DNA of 64,000 bases from Burkholderia sp. SRS-W-2-2016 (GCF_001931485.1 NZ_MSDV01000074.1:80001-144000), one strand, 5' to 3'. Shown: positions 51,189-60,336, counted from the stretch's first letter. The notes: generated from the letters alone by a model not told the origin. Made by a program: numbers and translations.

Positions 51189-52781
51189 TCAGGGTGCTTT
51201 AGCCGTTTCGGCGGCCTGGCGCGAGGCCGTACCAGCCGACCTGGCGGACCCCGCCGGCGCCGTTTTCGCCTTCGCCGCCGGTGTCGCTTTCAGTGCCGCC
51301 GGCGTCTCGCCCGGCGTACTCTGCCCCGAAACCTCCCAGCCGCCGCCGAGCGACAGGAACAGGTTGACCTGATCGACCGCGACCTGGCCTTCCGCCGCCG
51401 ACAGCTGCGCCTTCGCCGCGGTCAGCGTGCGGGTCGCATCGAGATCGGAGATGAACGACTCGCGTCCCGCGCGATACAGCCGGTGCGTTTCATCAGCCGA
51501 TTGCGCGGCCGACTTCAGCGCCGCGCGCAGCGCTTCGGCGCGCGCGTAGTCGGATGCGTAGGTCGCGAGATTGGTCTCGGTCTCGCGCAGCGCCTTCAAT
51601 ACCACGCCGTCGAACTTCGCGAGCGCGACCTGGCTTCCCGCTTCGGCTTCGCGGATGCGGCCGCGCGCGCCGTTGGTCGGGAAGTTCCACGTGAGCAGCG
51701 GACCGAAGCCCCAGCGCGCGGTCGGCTGGTCCGGGATGTCTTCGAGAATGCCGGTGAAGCCCGCCGATGCGCCGATGCTGATGCTCGGATACAGCGCGGC
51801 GGTCGCGACGCCGATCCGCGCGGTCGAACTCGCCAGTTGCCGCTCGGCCTCGCGCACGTCCGGGCGACGCCGCAGCAGCGCGGCGCCGTCGCCGATCGGC
51901 ACCGGCTGCTTCAGTTGCGGAAGCCGCTCGCATGCGAGCACGGCCGGCGGCAGATCCGACGGCGCGCGCGCCAGCAGCGCCGCGAGCTGGTATTGCGCGA
52001 TCTTGCGGCGCGCGGTGTAGCGCGGAATATCGGCGCTCAGGTTCTCGACCTGGGTCTGGCCGCGCGTGACGTCGGTCTGGTTGCCGCGGCCCGCGTCGCG
52101 CAGCCGGCGCGACAGGTCCACGCGTTGCTTTTGCAGCGTCAGCGATTGCTGCGCGATGCGCAGTTCCTCGGCCGACGAGCATTGCTCGACGTACGAGCGC
52201 ACCACCGCCGCGACCACGGTGATGCGCGCGAGGTCGCCGGCGGCCTCGACCGCCTCGGTGTCCGCCTGCGCGGATTCGACCGCGCGCCGCAGCTTGCCGA
52301 ACACATCGATTTCGTACGAGACGCTCAGACCGAAGTCGCCGAGATTCGCGACCGGCAATTTCTCGAACAGCAGGTACTGTTCGGCCGATTCCTGCGCGCG
52401 TTGGACGGTTGCCGATGCGCCGCCCGAGAAGCCGCCCTGCGCCTGCGCGACGCCGAGCGCCTCGCGCGAGCGCAACAGATTCGCGGCCGCGACCCGCAGG
52501 TCGGTATTCGATTTCAGCGCTTCGTCGACCAGGCTGTTGAGCACCGGATCGTCGTAGAGCTTCCACCAGACAGTCGGTGGATTGAGCGTCGAGGTCAGCG
52601 CCGGATCGGCGCCTTCGATCGCGCCGTTCGCGAGCGGCGCGTTGAGCATCGCCTGTTTCGGCAGCGTGTAATCGGGACCGACGTTGATACAGCCGCTCAG
52701 CGCAACCGCGAGCGGCAGCAACGGCAACAGCGGCAGCTTGGGCAGCCGCGGCAGCGAAGACAAGGTACGGGCGAATTTCAT
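51189..52781 (-). CDS. Outer membrane factor lipoprotein (NodT/OprM family)
   Basis: This 530-residue RND/MFS-type outer membrane channel has a lipoprotein signal ending in ALSGC (Cys31). The two TolC-like repeats include PPTVWWKLYDDPVLNSLVDE near residue 68 and LLRRRPDVREAERQLASSTA near 300 with IGVATAALYPSISIGASAGF. It forms the trimeric exit duct of the efflux pump encoded just upstream. An Ala/Thr/Lys-rich C-terminal tail of about 45 residues (TPGETPAALKATPAA and on) is unusual. It overlaps the HlyD gene by 4 nt. Confidence 0.93.
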   Translation of the reverse strand: MKFARTLSSLPRLPKLPLLPLLPLAVALSGCINVGPDYTLPKQAMLNAPLANGAIEGADPALTSTLNPPTVWWKLYDDPVLNSLVDEALKSNTDLRVAAANLLRSREALGVAQAQGGFSGGASATVQRAQESAEQYLLFEKLPVANLGDFGLSVSYEIDVFGKLRRAVESAQADTEAVEAAGDLARITVVAAVVRSYVEQCSSAEELRIAQQSLTLQKQRVDLSRRLRDAGRGNQTDVTRGQTQVENLSADIPRYTARRKIAQYQLAALLARAPSDLPPAVLACERLPQLKQPVPIGDGAALLRRRPDVREAERQLASSTARIGVATAALYPSISIGASAGFTGILEDIPDQPTARWGFGPLLTWNFPTNGARGRIREAEAGSQVALAKFDGVVLKALRETETNLATYASDYARAEALRAALKSAAQSADETHRLYRAGRESFISDLDATRTLTAAKAQLSAAEGQVAVDQVNLFLSLGGGWEVSGQSTPGETPAALKATPAAKAKTAPAGSARSAGTASRQAAETAKAP

Positions 52782-53794
52782 TGCGACTTGCCCGCCGAAG
52801 CCGCAGCCGAAGCGGCGGGCGCAGCCGGAGCCGACGCGAGCGCCGAAGCCGGCGCCACCGGCGCGGCCGACGCCGCCACCGCACCCGACGCCGGGCCGGT
52901 GCCCGACACCGCGCGCGTTCTCACCGGCGACAGATCGCGCACCGACACCGTCGCGGTACGCCCGGCGATCAGGCGGAAATCGGCCGGCACTTCATCGAGC
53001 GCGACGCGCACCGGAATCCGTTGCGCAAGACGCACCCAGCTGAACGCCGGGTTCACGTTCGGCAGCAGATTGGCGCTCTGCGTGCGGTCGCGGTCTTCGA
53101 TACCGGCGACGATGCTCTGCACATGACCGCGCAACGGCGTCGGCTCGCCCATCACGGTGATGTCGACCGGCTGGCCGATGTCGATTCCGCGCAGCTTGGT
53201 TTCCTCGAAGTAACCGTCGACGCGGAACGAATGCATATCGACCACCGCGACCACCGCGCGGCCCGCCGACACGAATTCGCCGGCGCGCGGCGCGCGGTCG
53301 TTCAGATAGCCGTCGACCGGGCTCTTGATCGTCGAGCGTTGCAGGTTCAGCTTGGCGGTGTCGATCGCGACGTTCGCGTCGGCCAGCGCCGCTTCGCCCG
53401 CTTCGACGCGCGAGCGGCTTTCTTCGAGAATTTCGGCGGCCACGAGATTGCCGAGCTGGCGGTTACGCGCGTATTCGCGGCGGGCCTGATCCACCGTCGC
53501 GCGACGCTGCTGCGCGGTCGCCTCGGCCTGCCGCAGCGCGAGCGTGTAGCGCGCCTGGTCGATCACGAACAGCACCTGGCCCTGCTTGACCTGCTGGTTG
53601 TCCGCGACTTCGACCGACGAGATCAGCCCAGAGATATCCGGCGCGACCTGGATCACGTCGGCGCGCACGTGTCCGTCGCGGGTCCACGGCGCGAACATGT
53701 AGTAGGTGACCAGTTTCCACAGCACCAGCGCTGCGATCACGACGACGATCAGGGTCAGCAGAATCTGCCCGATGGAGAACCAGGTTTTTTTCAC
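52778..53794 (-). CDS. Membrane fusion protein (HlyD/AaeA family)
   Basis: This 338-residue periplasmic adaptor has an N-terminal membrane anchor (ILLTLIVVVIAALVLWKLV). It then has MFAPWTRDGHVRADVIQVAP near residue 34, the lipoyl half-motif QVKQGQVLFVIDQARYTLAL near 68 and a coiled-coil hairpin at 85-145. STIKSPVDGYLNDRAPRAGE follows near 153. The last 50 residues are Ala/Pro/Ser repeats of low complexity. It links the FUSC permease to the outer membrane factor. It overlaps both neighbours by 4 nt. Confidence 0.94.
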   Translation of the reverse strand: MKKTWFSIGQILLTLIVVVIAALVLWKLVTYYMFAPWTRDGHVRADVIQVAPDISGLISSVEVADNQQVKQGQVLFVIDQARYTLALRQAEATAQQRRATVDQARREYARNRQLGNLVAAEILEESRSRVEAGEAALADANVAIDTAKLNLQRSTIKSPVDGYLNDRAPRAGEFVSAGRAVVAVVDMHSFRVDGYFEETKLRGIDIGQPVDITVMGEPTPLRGHVQSIVAGIEDRDRTQSANLLPNVNPAFSWVRLAQRIPVRVALDEVPADFRLIAGRTATVSVRDLSPVRTRAVSGTGPASGAVAASAAPVAPASALASAPAAPAASAAASAGKSQ

Positions 53795-54000
53795 GTTATT
53801 AGTCTGTGCGAAACGACGACGACAAGGCCCAGCACCAGCACATAGATGCCGAGATCGAAGATGGAGCGATGCCAGACGAGGCGGTAGAAGCCGGTGTAGT
53901 CGAGCACCGTGCGGATCGCGAGGTTGATCAGATAGGCGATCAACATCAGCACCAGCACGGACGGCACGAACACGCCGAAGATATCGATTTCACCGAGCAT
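53791..54000 (-). CDS. DUF1656 small membrane protein (AaeX-like)
   Basis: This 69-residue protein has two hydrophobic segments (FVPSVLVLMLIAYLINLAI and IYVLVLGLVVVVSH) and the family start GEIDIFGVFVPS. DUF1656/AaeX proteins regularly sit between the FUSC permease and HlyD genes of aromatic acid efflux systems; their role is unknown. It overlaps the HlyD gene by 4 nt. No ribosome site is clear at the ATG. Confidence 0.92.
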   Translation of the reverse strand: MLGEIDIFGVFVPSVLVLMLIAYLINLAIRTVLDYTGFYRLVWHRSIFDLGIYVLVLGLVVVVSHRLIT

Positions 54001-54081
54001 CGCGGGAACTGGAAAAGGGTGGACGGGGGGCGCACGCGTACGCGCCGGCGCGGACTAATGGGGCCATGACATAAAGCTCCA

Positions 54082-56184
54082 TCACGCGGCGGCCTCCGGT
54101 TCGGTCGGCGTGGGTTTCGTGAGCGTCGCCGGAAACAGCGAAAGACGCAAGCCGACCAGCGCGTGCAGCGCATCGCGCAGCTGGCGCGCCGAGGTCTGCG
54201 AGGTTTCGGTCGGCGCCGCCGCGTTGGCCACGCCTTGCGCGGTGACGCGCGCGACCGCCGCGTCGATCGACGACATCAGGCTCTGCGGCACCGGCTGGCG
54301 ATGCCGCCGCGCGACGCAGCTCTCGTAGTAGGTACGTACTCCATCGAGCACATGATCGATCGCGGCGGGCGCTTCGCCGCCGAGCTTGCGGGTCAGGCGG
54401 CGCAGGTCGAGCGCGTTGAACGCGATGCGCAGATCGCGGAAGCTTTCGATCGACGGATGACGATGGTCGTCGGTCGCGGCGAGCCGCGGAATCAGCTGCA
54501 TCAGGCGGTCGAGCATGCGCGCCGCGAGGTTGCGCGGGTCTTCGATCGGCTGTGCCGACGCGGTCAGCGCGACGTCGGCCCAGCTCGAACGCAGCAGCCG
54601 CGCGGCCGCGAGTTCGGCGCCGAACGGACGCGTGACGCGGGTCCACAGGTACGCGTACAGCAGCCCGGACAGACCCGCGAGGTTCGCGTTCAGGAAGGTC
54701 AGGAAGTTCGCGTCGTACGCATCCTGAATGCTGATGAAGGTCGCGGTGTTCACCGCGACCAGCACCGTCACCATATTGAATTGCGGGCGCGGGATCAGCG
54801 TGCCGACCAGAATGAACGGCGCGGCGAACAGGATCACCAGCATCGCGAAGTCGTGCACGTTCGGCAGCACGACGAACAGATACAGACCGGCGGCGACCAC
54901 CGCGACCGCGGTCGCGACGAAGAAGCGGAACACCAGCGGCGCGGGCTCGTCGAGCGCGGCGAAGAAGCAGCACGCGACCGCCGCGAGCGTCACCGCGCTC
55001 GCGCCGTCGTTCCAGCCCGAGGTGATCCACAGCGCGCACGCGAACACCACCGCCGCGGCCGCCGACACCGTCGCGAACAGCATCATCCCGCGATCGTAGA
55101 AACGTTCGGTGCCGCCGAGCCGCCAATGGCGGAAGTGCGGCCGCCACGAGCCTTCCTCGCGCGTGATGATGATGCGCAGCGCGCGGCAGTCCTGCCACAC
55201 GTCGATCACCTGTTTCAGACGCCACAGCGCATTCGACAGCAGCGCGCCTTCCCAATGTTTCAGCGCTTCGGCGGGCGGGCGCATCGCGGCGATGCGCTCG
55301 CGCAGCGCGTTGGCGGTTTCGTCCGCGTGATAGCCGTCGCTCGCCGCCGGCAGCGGCTGATTGAACCACTTGATCACGTCGTCGATCAGCTCGCGCAGGC
55401 CGGCGGGCCAGTGTTGCGGGCCGTTGTTATAGAGCGCGAGCAGCGGATCGGCGAGCGTCGACATGATCGGCAGCAGCAACTGCATGCGGCCGCGCAACTC
55501 GTGCGCGCGGGCGAGGATGTCGGGGCGGGTGTGATCGTAGGCGAGTTGGCTCAGCAGCAGTTCGAGACCGTTGATCGTGCTGGCGAGCCGTTGCCGCGCG
55601 CCCGAAATCGCCGCGCTGGCGATGCGGCCCGACAGCGTTTCGGTCGCGTAGAACGCGGCGTCGCGGAACCACGCGTCCGTGCGCTCGATGATGGTCGGCG
55701 CGAGCCGGCTCGGAAACAGCGCGCTACCGACGATGCTCGCGCACACGATGCCCAGAATGATCTCCTCGGTCCGGCTGACGGCGAGATCGAACACGCCGAG
55801 CGGATTGCCCACCGACGGCAGCGCGATGATCGGCATCGTGTACGCGGACAGCATGAACACATAGCTGCGCGCGGTGCGGTCGGAGATCGCGAAGTACAGC
55901 ATCGTGCCGACCCAGGTCGCGACGATCACGCTGAACAGATACGGCGATTCGACGAACGGCGGCACCAGCAGCACCGCGCCGGCCGCGCCGAGCGCGGTGC
56001 CGAGCGCGCGATAGATCGCCTTCGAGCGGGTCGCGCCGACAAACGGATTCGACACGATGTAGACGGTGGCCATCGCCCAGTACGGCCGCGGCAATTCAAA
56101 CGCGAGACCGATGTAGAGCGCGAGCATGGCCGCGGCAAAAGTCTTGACCGAGAACAGCCAGTCGCGGAGGGAGGGATAGACCAT
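54082..56184 (-). CDS. FUSC family inner membrane efflux permease (AaeB-like)
   Basis: This 700-residue protein has two sets of transmembrane segments with a cytosolic domain between. The N-terminal set includes FELPRPYWAMATVYIVSNPF near residue 30 and GALGAAGAVLL-type hydrophobic stretches. The second set begins near residue 365 (ATVSAAAAVVFACALWITSG) and contains FILVGTLIPRPQFNMVTVLV. This is the layout of AaeB, which with AaeA expels p-hydroxybenzoate and related acids. It starts 6 nt after the MarR stop and is the first transporter gene of the operon. The substrate is probably an aromatic acid or drug, by family. Confidence 0.93.
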   Translation of the reverse strand: MVYPSLRDWLFSVKTFAAAMLALYIGLAFELPRPYWAMATVYIVSNPFVGATRSKAIYRALGTALGAAGAVLLVPPFVESPYLFSVIVATWVGTMLYFAISDRTARSYVFMLSAYTMPIIALPSVGNPLGVFDLAVSRTEEIILGIVCASIVGSALFPSRLAPTIIERTDAWFRDAAFYATETLSGRIASAAISGARQRLASTINGLELLLSQLAYDHTRPDILARAHELRGRMQLLLPIMSTLADPLLALYNNGPQHWPAGLRELIDDVIKWFNQPLPAASDGYHADETANALRERIAAMRPPAEALKHWEGALLSNALWRLKQVIDVWQDCRALRIIITREEGSWRPHFRHWRLGGTERFYDRGMMLFATVSAAAAVVFACALWITSGWNDGASAVTLAAVACCFFAALDEPAPLVFRFFVATAVAVVAAGLYLFVVLPNVHDFAMLVILFAAPFILVGTLIPRPQFNMVTVLVAVNTATFISIQDAYDANFLTFLNANLAGLSGLLYAYLWTRVTRPFGAELAAARLLRSSWADVALTASAQPIEDPRNLAARMLDRLMQLIPRLAATDDHRHPSIESFRDLRIAFNALDLRRLTRKLGGEAPAAIDHVLDGVRTYYESCVARRHRQPVPQSLMSSIDAAVARVTAQGVANAAAPTETSQTSARQLRDALHALVGLRLSLFPATLTKPTPTEPEAAA

Positions 56185-56190
56185 AAACCG

Positions 56191-56769
56191 TTACGCGGAC
56201 TCGGCGTGATGCGGCGCGGCGGCGCGCGCGCGGCGTTTGGTGGACTTGCGGGGTTTGACCGGGGCGTTCGCTGCGCCTGCGGAACTTGCTGAACTCGCGG
56301 AGCCCGAGGAGCCCGCGGGTGGGGCGGCGACGTGCTCGGCGGTATCGACGGTGAACGCATCGAGCACGCGCAGCGCGGCTTCGAGATCGTCGCGCGACAC
56401 GCCCTTGAGTGCCTGCGCGCGCAGCGTCACCAGTTCCTCTTCCATCTTCGCGGTGACGGCGCGGCCTTCGTCGGTGAGCGCGACGGTTTTCGCGCGGCGG
56501 TCGGCGGGGTCTTCGTCGCGGCGCATCAGGCCGGCCGCGCACAGCTGATCGAGCAGGCGCACCAGCGACGGCCCCTCGATTCCGATGTGATCGGCGAGCG
56601 TCACCTGACGCACCGCGGAGCCGAGCCGGCTCGCGGTCAGCAGCGGCGTTGCGCACGCTTCCGACACGTTGAACGTGGCCAGTACGCCATGACTCGTGCG
56701 GCGCCATTTTCTGGCGGCCACGACCAGCGTGCTGCTCACGGTGAGACGCAGGGCATCGAGATTCGACAT
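56191..56769 (-). CDS. MarR family regulator of the efflux operon
   Basis: This 192-residue protein has a winged helix with VRQVTLADHIGIEGPSLVRL near residue 55-73 and the wing RRDEDPADRRAKTVALTDEG near 84. A Ser/Ala/Gly-rich linker and a basic tail (RKSTKRRARAAAPHHAE) extend the usual 140-150 residue fold. It is the first gene of the efflux operon, separated from the FUSC gene by 6 nt. MarR proteins usually repress such operons and release DNA on binding phenolic compounds. Candidate operators lie just upstream. Confidence 0.92.
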   Translation of the reverse strand: MSNLDALRLTVSSTLVVAARKWRRTSHGVLATFNVSEACATPLLTASRLGSAVRQVTLADHIGIEGPSLVRLLDQLCAAGLMRRDEDPADRRAKTVALTDEGRAVTAKMEEELVTLRAQALKGVSRDDLEAALRVLDAFTVDTAEHVAAPPAGSSGSASSASSAGAANAPVKPRKSTKRRARAAAPHHAESA

Positions 56770-56781
56770 GGCCGGTATTGT

Positions 56782-56821
56782 ATTTCCAAACGATTCGTTA
56801 GCAAGCTATTGAATTGGAAAT
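56782..56821. promoter_or_regulatory. Putative MarR operator region
   Basis: ATTTCCAA (56782-56789) and TTGGAAAT (56814-56821) form an 8-bp inverted repeat with a 24-nt spacer. Between them AACGATTCGTT (56789-56799) is a near-palindrome of the MarR-box type. The AT-rich stretch starts 13 nt upstream of the marR start, where autorepression would act. Confidence 0.5.
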
Positions 56822-56901
56822 TAATGCCGGATCACGTGAGTCTGCGGCAAGAAAGCGACAGTGGTGTCAAGCCGGCGCAACAAAGGCCGGCGAGCGGGGA
56901 G

Positions 56902-58560
56902 TTACGCGGCCAGCCCGAGCCGCACCGTGCGCGCCAGCTCGTCGAGCTGAAATGGCTTGCGCAGGATCGTGCAGTGCTTGACCGCGACGCCGGTAATGTC
57001 GACGTCCGCGTAACCGGTCGCGAGGATCACCGGCAGATCGGCGCGCTGCTTGCGCGCCGCGGCGATCACGTCGAGCCCGTTCATCCCCGGCATCGCGAAG
57101 TCGACCATCAGCAGATCGGGGCGGTCGTCGGCGAGGCGGTCCAGGCCGGTCTGGCCGTCGGCGGCCTCGGTCACCGTGTAGCCGAGCATGCGCAGCGATT
57201 CGACCAGCATCGCGCGCACTTCGCTGTCGTCTTCCACCACCAGCACGCGCTTGTCGCTGGTCGCGTTCGCTTCGGCGTCGGCCTCCGCCTCGTTGCGCGC
57301 GGCCACCCGCTCGCGCCACGGCAGCCAGATCTGCACCGTGGTGCCGGTGCCTTCCTCGCTGAAGATGCGCGCGGCGCCGCCGGCCTGGCGCGCGATCCCG
57401 TACACCTGACTCAGACCGAGCCCGGTGCCCTTGCCGACCGGCTTGGTCGTGAAGAATGGATCGAAGACCCGCGACATCACCGCGGCCGGAATGCCGGTGC
57501 CGCTATCGACCACGTCGATCACCACGTAGCGGCCGGCGTTCAGGGTTTCGTCGGGGGCGTCGTGGCTGCTCACGCGAATCTCGAGGCTGCCGCCGGCCGG
57601 CATCGCGTCGCGCGCGTTGATGGCCAGATTGAGCACCGCGAGTTCGAGCTGGTTCGCATCGGCGCGGGTCCACATTTCGCCGCGCTCGAACGCGTTGTCG
57701 TAGCGGATCCCGGAGCCGAGCGAGACCGCGATGATGTCGCGCATGTTCTGCAGCAGCGCGACCACGTCGAGCGCCTGCAGATTCGGGTTGCTGTTGCGCG
57801 AGAAGGTCAGCAGCTGGCCGGTCAGTTTCGCACCGCGTTCGGTCGCGCGTTTGACGGAGGCGGCCATTGCGCGCAGGCGCTCGTCGTTGCTCACCCGCGA
57901 GATCAGCTCGGCGTTCACCATGATCACGTTCAACAGATTGTTGAAGTCGTGCGCGATGCCGCCGGTGAGCTGGCCGAGCGCTTCCATCTTCTGCGCTTGC
58001 ACCAGCACCGCCTGGACCTTTGCGCGTTCGTGGATCTCGGCCATCAGACGATCGTTGGCCGACGCGAGTTCGTGCGTGCGCGCGGCGATGCGGCTTTCCA
58101 GCGAATCGTTCAATTGCTCCAGCGCGTCCTGCGCGGCGATCCGTTCGGCGAGCAGGCGGCGCGATTCGTACTGCCGGCCGCGCGCCCGCAGCGACGAGCC
58201 GACCGCGCGCCGCAACGTCTCCGAATTGAGCGGGCGTTCGAGCACCACCACGTTGCCGAGCCGCTCCAGCATCTCGAGCCCGCGCGCCGAGCGGCGGCCG
58301 ATGCTGCGCGCGGCCAGCAGGATGAACGGGAAGTCGGACCACGCGGGTTGCCGCTCGAGCCATGCGAACAGGCCCGTCGCGTGGCCGTTCGCGAGCGCTT
58401 CCTCGGTCAGCAGCGCGGTGCCCGCGCCGACGTCGAGTTCGGTGGCGAGCGCGTCGGCGCTGTCGCAACTGACGCAGGCGCGGGCGTCGTTGTGCAGGAC
58501 CGCGGCGATCACGTCGGCGTCGCGGCCGAACGGCGCGAGGATGAGGACACGCTGCTCCAT
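56902..58560 (-). CDS. Soluble hybrid histidine kinase with pseudo-receiver
   Basis: This 552-residue cytosolic protein has no membrane segment. Residues 1-130 look like a degenerate receiver domain without the phospho-Asp (ALLTEEALANGH in its place). A coiled coil follows (about 140-195). The HisKA box GGIAHDFNNLLNVIMVNAEL lies near 210 and the ATPase domain near 310-415 (LAINARDAMPAGGSLEIR, VVDSGTGIPAAVMSRVF, GKGTGLGLSQVYGI). The C-terminal receiver has VLVVEDDSEVRAML and DLLMVDFAMPGMNG with a good Asp. It starts 3 nt after the kaiC-like stop, so the two are cotranscribed and probably act together. Confidence 0.93.
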   Translation of the reverse strand: MEQRVLILAPFGRDADVIAAVLHNDARACVSCDSADALATELDVGAGTALLTEEALANGHATGLFAWLERQPAWSDFPFILLAARSIGRRSARGLEMLERLGNVVVLERPLNSETLRRAVGSSLRARGRQYESRRLLAERIAAQDALEQLNDSLESRIAARTHELASANDRLMAEIHERAKVQAVLVQAQKMEALGQLTGGIAHDFNNLLNVIMVNAELISRVSNDERLRAMAASVKRATERGAKLTGQLLTFSRNSNPNLQALDVVALLQNMRDIIAVSLGSGIRYDNAFERGEMWTRADANQLELAVLNLAINARDAMPAGGSLEIRVSSHDAPDETLNAGRYVVIDVVDSGTGIPAAVMSRVFDPFFTTKPVGKGTGLGLSQVYGIARQAGGAARIFSEEGTGTTVQIWLPWRERVAARNEAEADAEANATSDKRVLVVEDDSEVRAMLVESLRMLGYTVTEAADGQTGLDRLADDRPDLLMVDFAMPGMNGLDVIAAARKQRADLPVILATGYADVDITGVAVKHCTILRKPFQLDELARTVRLGLAA

Positions 58561-58563
58561 TGT

Positions 58564-60081
58564 TCAGTGTCCGGTGGTATCGATCAGATTGCCGCTCGCG
58601 CCGAGCATCGCGGTCGCGCCGCGATACGACGGCAGACCCGACAGCACGCCCTCGAAGTCACGCAGCGCTTCGCCGACCTCGACCCCTTCGCGGCCGAGAC
58701 GGAACTGGCGGATCGTGCGTTCATGGTCGTTCGCGCGGCTCTTCACCGCGGTCACCGCGGTCAGTACTTCGCCGTGATGCTCGAAATAGCGGAACAGCAC
58801 GACCACGTCGCTCAGATAGCTGATGTCGACCTCGGTCTGCACTTCGCCGATGATCCCGTGCTGGCCGAGCACCAGCATCGTGACCACGCCCTGCTGGTTC
58901 AGGTAGCCGAGCATCTCGTGCATGTGCAGCAGCAGGAAGCGCTCGCCGGGCATCGCCTGCAGATACGCGTTGAGGCTGTCGATCGCGACATAGCGCACGT
59001 GCTCGTTCTCGACCGCGTTGCGCACGTCGCTCGACAGCTCGCCCGGCGAGATTTCCGCCGGATCGATCTGGCGCAACGTCAGAAGACCGCTGTCGACATA
59101 CGGCGCGAGGTCCATGCCGAGCGTCGCGCAGCGGGTGATCAGGGTGCCGAGCGTCTCGTCGAATACGTAGTACGCGCAGCGTTCGCCGCGTGCGAGCGCG
59201 GCGATCAGACACGACACCACGGTGGTCGTCTTGCCGACCCCCGACGGGCCGATGACCAGCGCATTGGTGCCGGGAATCAGGCCGCCGCCGAGCAGCGCGT
59301 CGAGCCCCGGCGTGCCGGTGCTGAGCGGTTGCGTGTCGAAGCGCCGGTGATGCTCGGCCGCGACGAGACGCGGATACACGCGCAGGCCACCGGTACTGAG
59401 CGTGAAGTCGTGATAGCCCTCGCGGAACTTGATCCCGCGCATCTTCGCGATGCGCACGCGACGGCGGTTGCCGCCGTAATCGTGGGAGACGTTATCGAGG
59501 CTGATCACGCCGTGCACGATGCTGTGCAGCTGGATGCCGCTGGCGACCGACGAGGTGTCGTCGAGCAGCAGCACCGTGCATTCGCGGGTCGAGAAATGCC
59601 GCTTCAGCGCGAGGATCTGGCGGCGGTAGCGCAGCGGGTTCTCGGCCAGCAGACGCAACTCGGACAGGCTGTCGAGCACGATGCGCGCGGGCTTCAGTTC
59701 GTCGACGTGCTGGATCACGTTGCGCACGCTTTCGCCGAGTTCGACTTCGGCCGGGTGCAGCACGCTTTGCTCGTATTGCGGCTCGAGTCCCTCTTCGGGC
59801 AACTGCTCGAGGATCGTGAAGCGGCTCAGATCCCAGCCGTGGCTCGCGCCGATCGCGAGCAGTTCCTCGCGGGTTTCGGACAGCGCGATGTAGAGGCCGG
59901 ATTGCCCCGCTTCGAGACCCTGGAGTAAGAATTGCAATGCCAGGGTGGTTTTACCTGTGCCCGGCGCGCCTTCGACGAGATACATGCGGTTCGGCGTGAG
60001 GCCGCCGCCGAGGATGTCGTCGATGCCTTCGATGCCCGAGGCAAGACGGGCGGGGGTGGAGGTGGCGGGTGTGGTCGACAT
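58564..60081 (-). CDS. KaiC-like double-domain ATPase
   Basis: This 505-residue RecA-superfamily protein has two KaiC domains. The first has Walker A VEGAPGTGKTTLALQFLLQG near residue 37 and LGGGLTPNRMYL before it. The second has GTPGLDALLGGGLIPGTNAL near 250 and GPSGVGKTTTVVSCLIAAL near 272. The catalytic glutamate pairs appear as SE (IALSETREEL) and DE (VFDETLGTL). In the C-terminal phosphorylation loop, VDISYLSDVV places Ser421-Tyr422 where clock KaiC has Ser-Thr. No kaiA or kaiB is in the window. The ATG at 60081 fits the domain start; the frame continues upstream through a tandem repeat to 60390. Output to the adjacent kinase is likely. Confidence 0.93.
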   Translation of the reverse strand: MSTTPATSTPARLASGIEGIDDILGGGLTPNRMYLVEGAPGTGKTTLALQFLLQGLEAGQSGLYIALSETREELLAIGASHGWDLSRFTILEQLPEEGLEPQYEQSVLHPAEVELGESVRNVIQHVDELKPARIVLDSLSELRLLAENPLRYRRQILALKRHFSTRECTVLLLDDTSSVASGIQLHSIVHGVISLDNVSHDYGGNRRRVRIAKMRGIKFREGYHDFTLSTGGLRVYPRLVAAEHHRRFDTQPLSTGTPGLDALLGGGLIPGTNALVIGPSGVGKTTTVVSCLIAALARGERCAYYVFDETLGTLITRCATLGMDLAPYVDSGLLTLRQIDPAEISPGELSSDVRNAVENEHVRYVAIDSLNAYLQAMPGERFLLLHMHEMLGYLNQQGVVTMLVLGQHGIIGEVQTEVDISYLSDVVVLFRYFEHHGEVLTAVTAVKSRANDHERTIRQFRLGREGVEVGEALRDFEGVLSGLPSYRGATAMLGASGNLIDTTGH

Positions 60082-60201
60082 GATGGGTAGAGTTGGTGTC
60101 GGCGGTGGCGTTCGATGCGTCGGGTTGGGGCGGTGGCGAGGTCGGGGGCGGTAAGGCGCGACGCAATTTGCGTGCCTTGGGGGGGCGTGGTGAAGGTTGC
60201 C

Positions 60202-60336
60202 GGCTTGGCTTGGCTTGGCTTGGCTTGGCTCGGCTCGGCTCGGCTCGGCTCGGCTCGGCTCGGCTCGGCTCGGCTTGGCTTGGCTTGGCTTCGCTCGGCT
60301 CGGCTTCGCTCGGCTCGGCTTCGCTCGGCTCGGCTC
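60202..60336. repeat. Pentanucleotide tandem repeat upstream of kaiC-like gene
   Basis: Twenty-seven head-to-tail 5-bp units: five GGCTT, nine GGCTC, four GGCTT, then an interrupted CGCTC/GGCTC/GGCTT pattern of nine units. It ends 120 nt upstream of the kaiC-like start (minus strand). The block is in frame with an N-terminal extension of the KaiC-like ORF, giving an SRAKP-type repeat. Copy-number change would shift that frame, since 5 is not a multiple of 3. Confidence 0.97.

Noticed and set aside
54163..56292. Plus-strand ORF of 709 codons
   Set aside because: It is a shadow of the FUSC permease gene, with Arg/Gln-rich composition and no recognisable domain.
56332..59928. Plus-strand ORF of 1198 codons
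   Set aside because: It is antisense to the hybrid kinase and kaiC-like genes. The GC-rich codon bias opens the opposite strand. Its translation is Arg/His/Ala-rich without domains.
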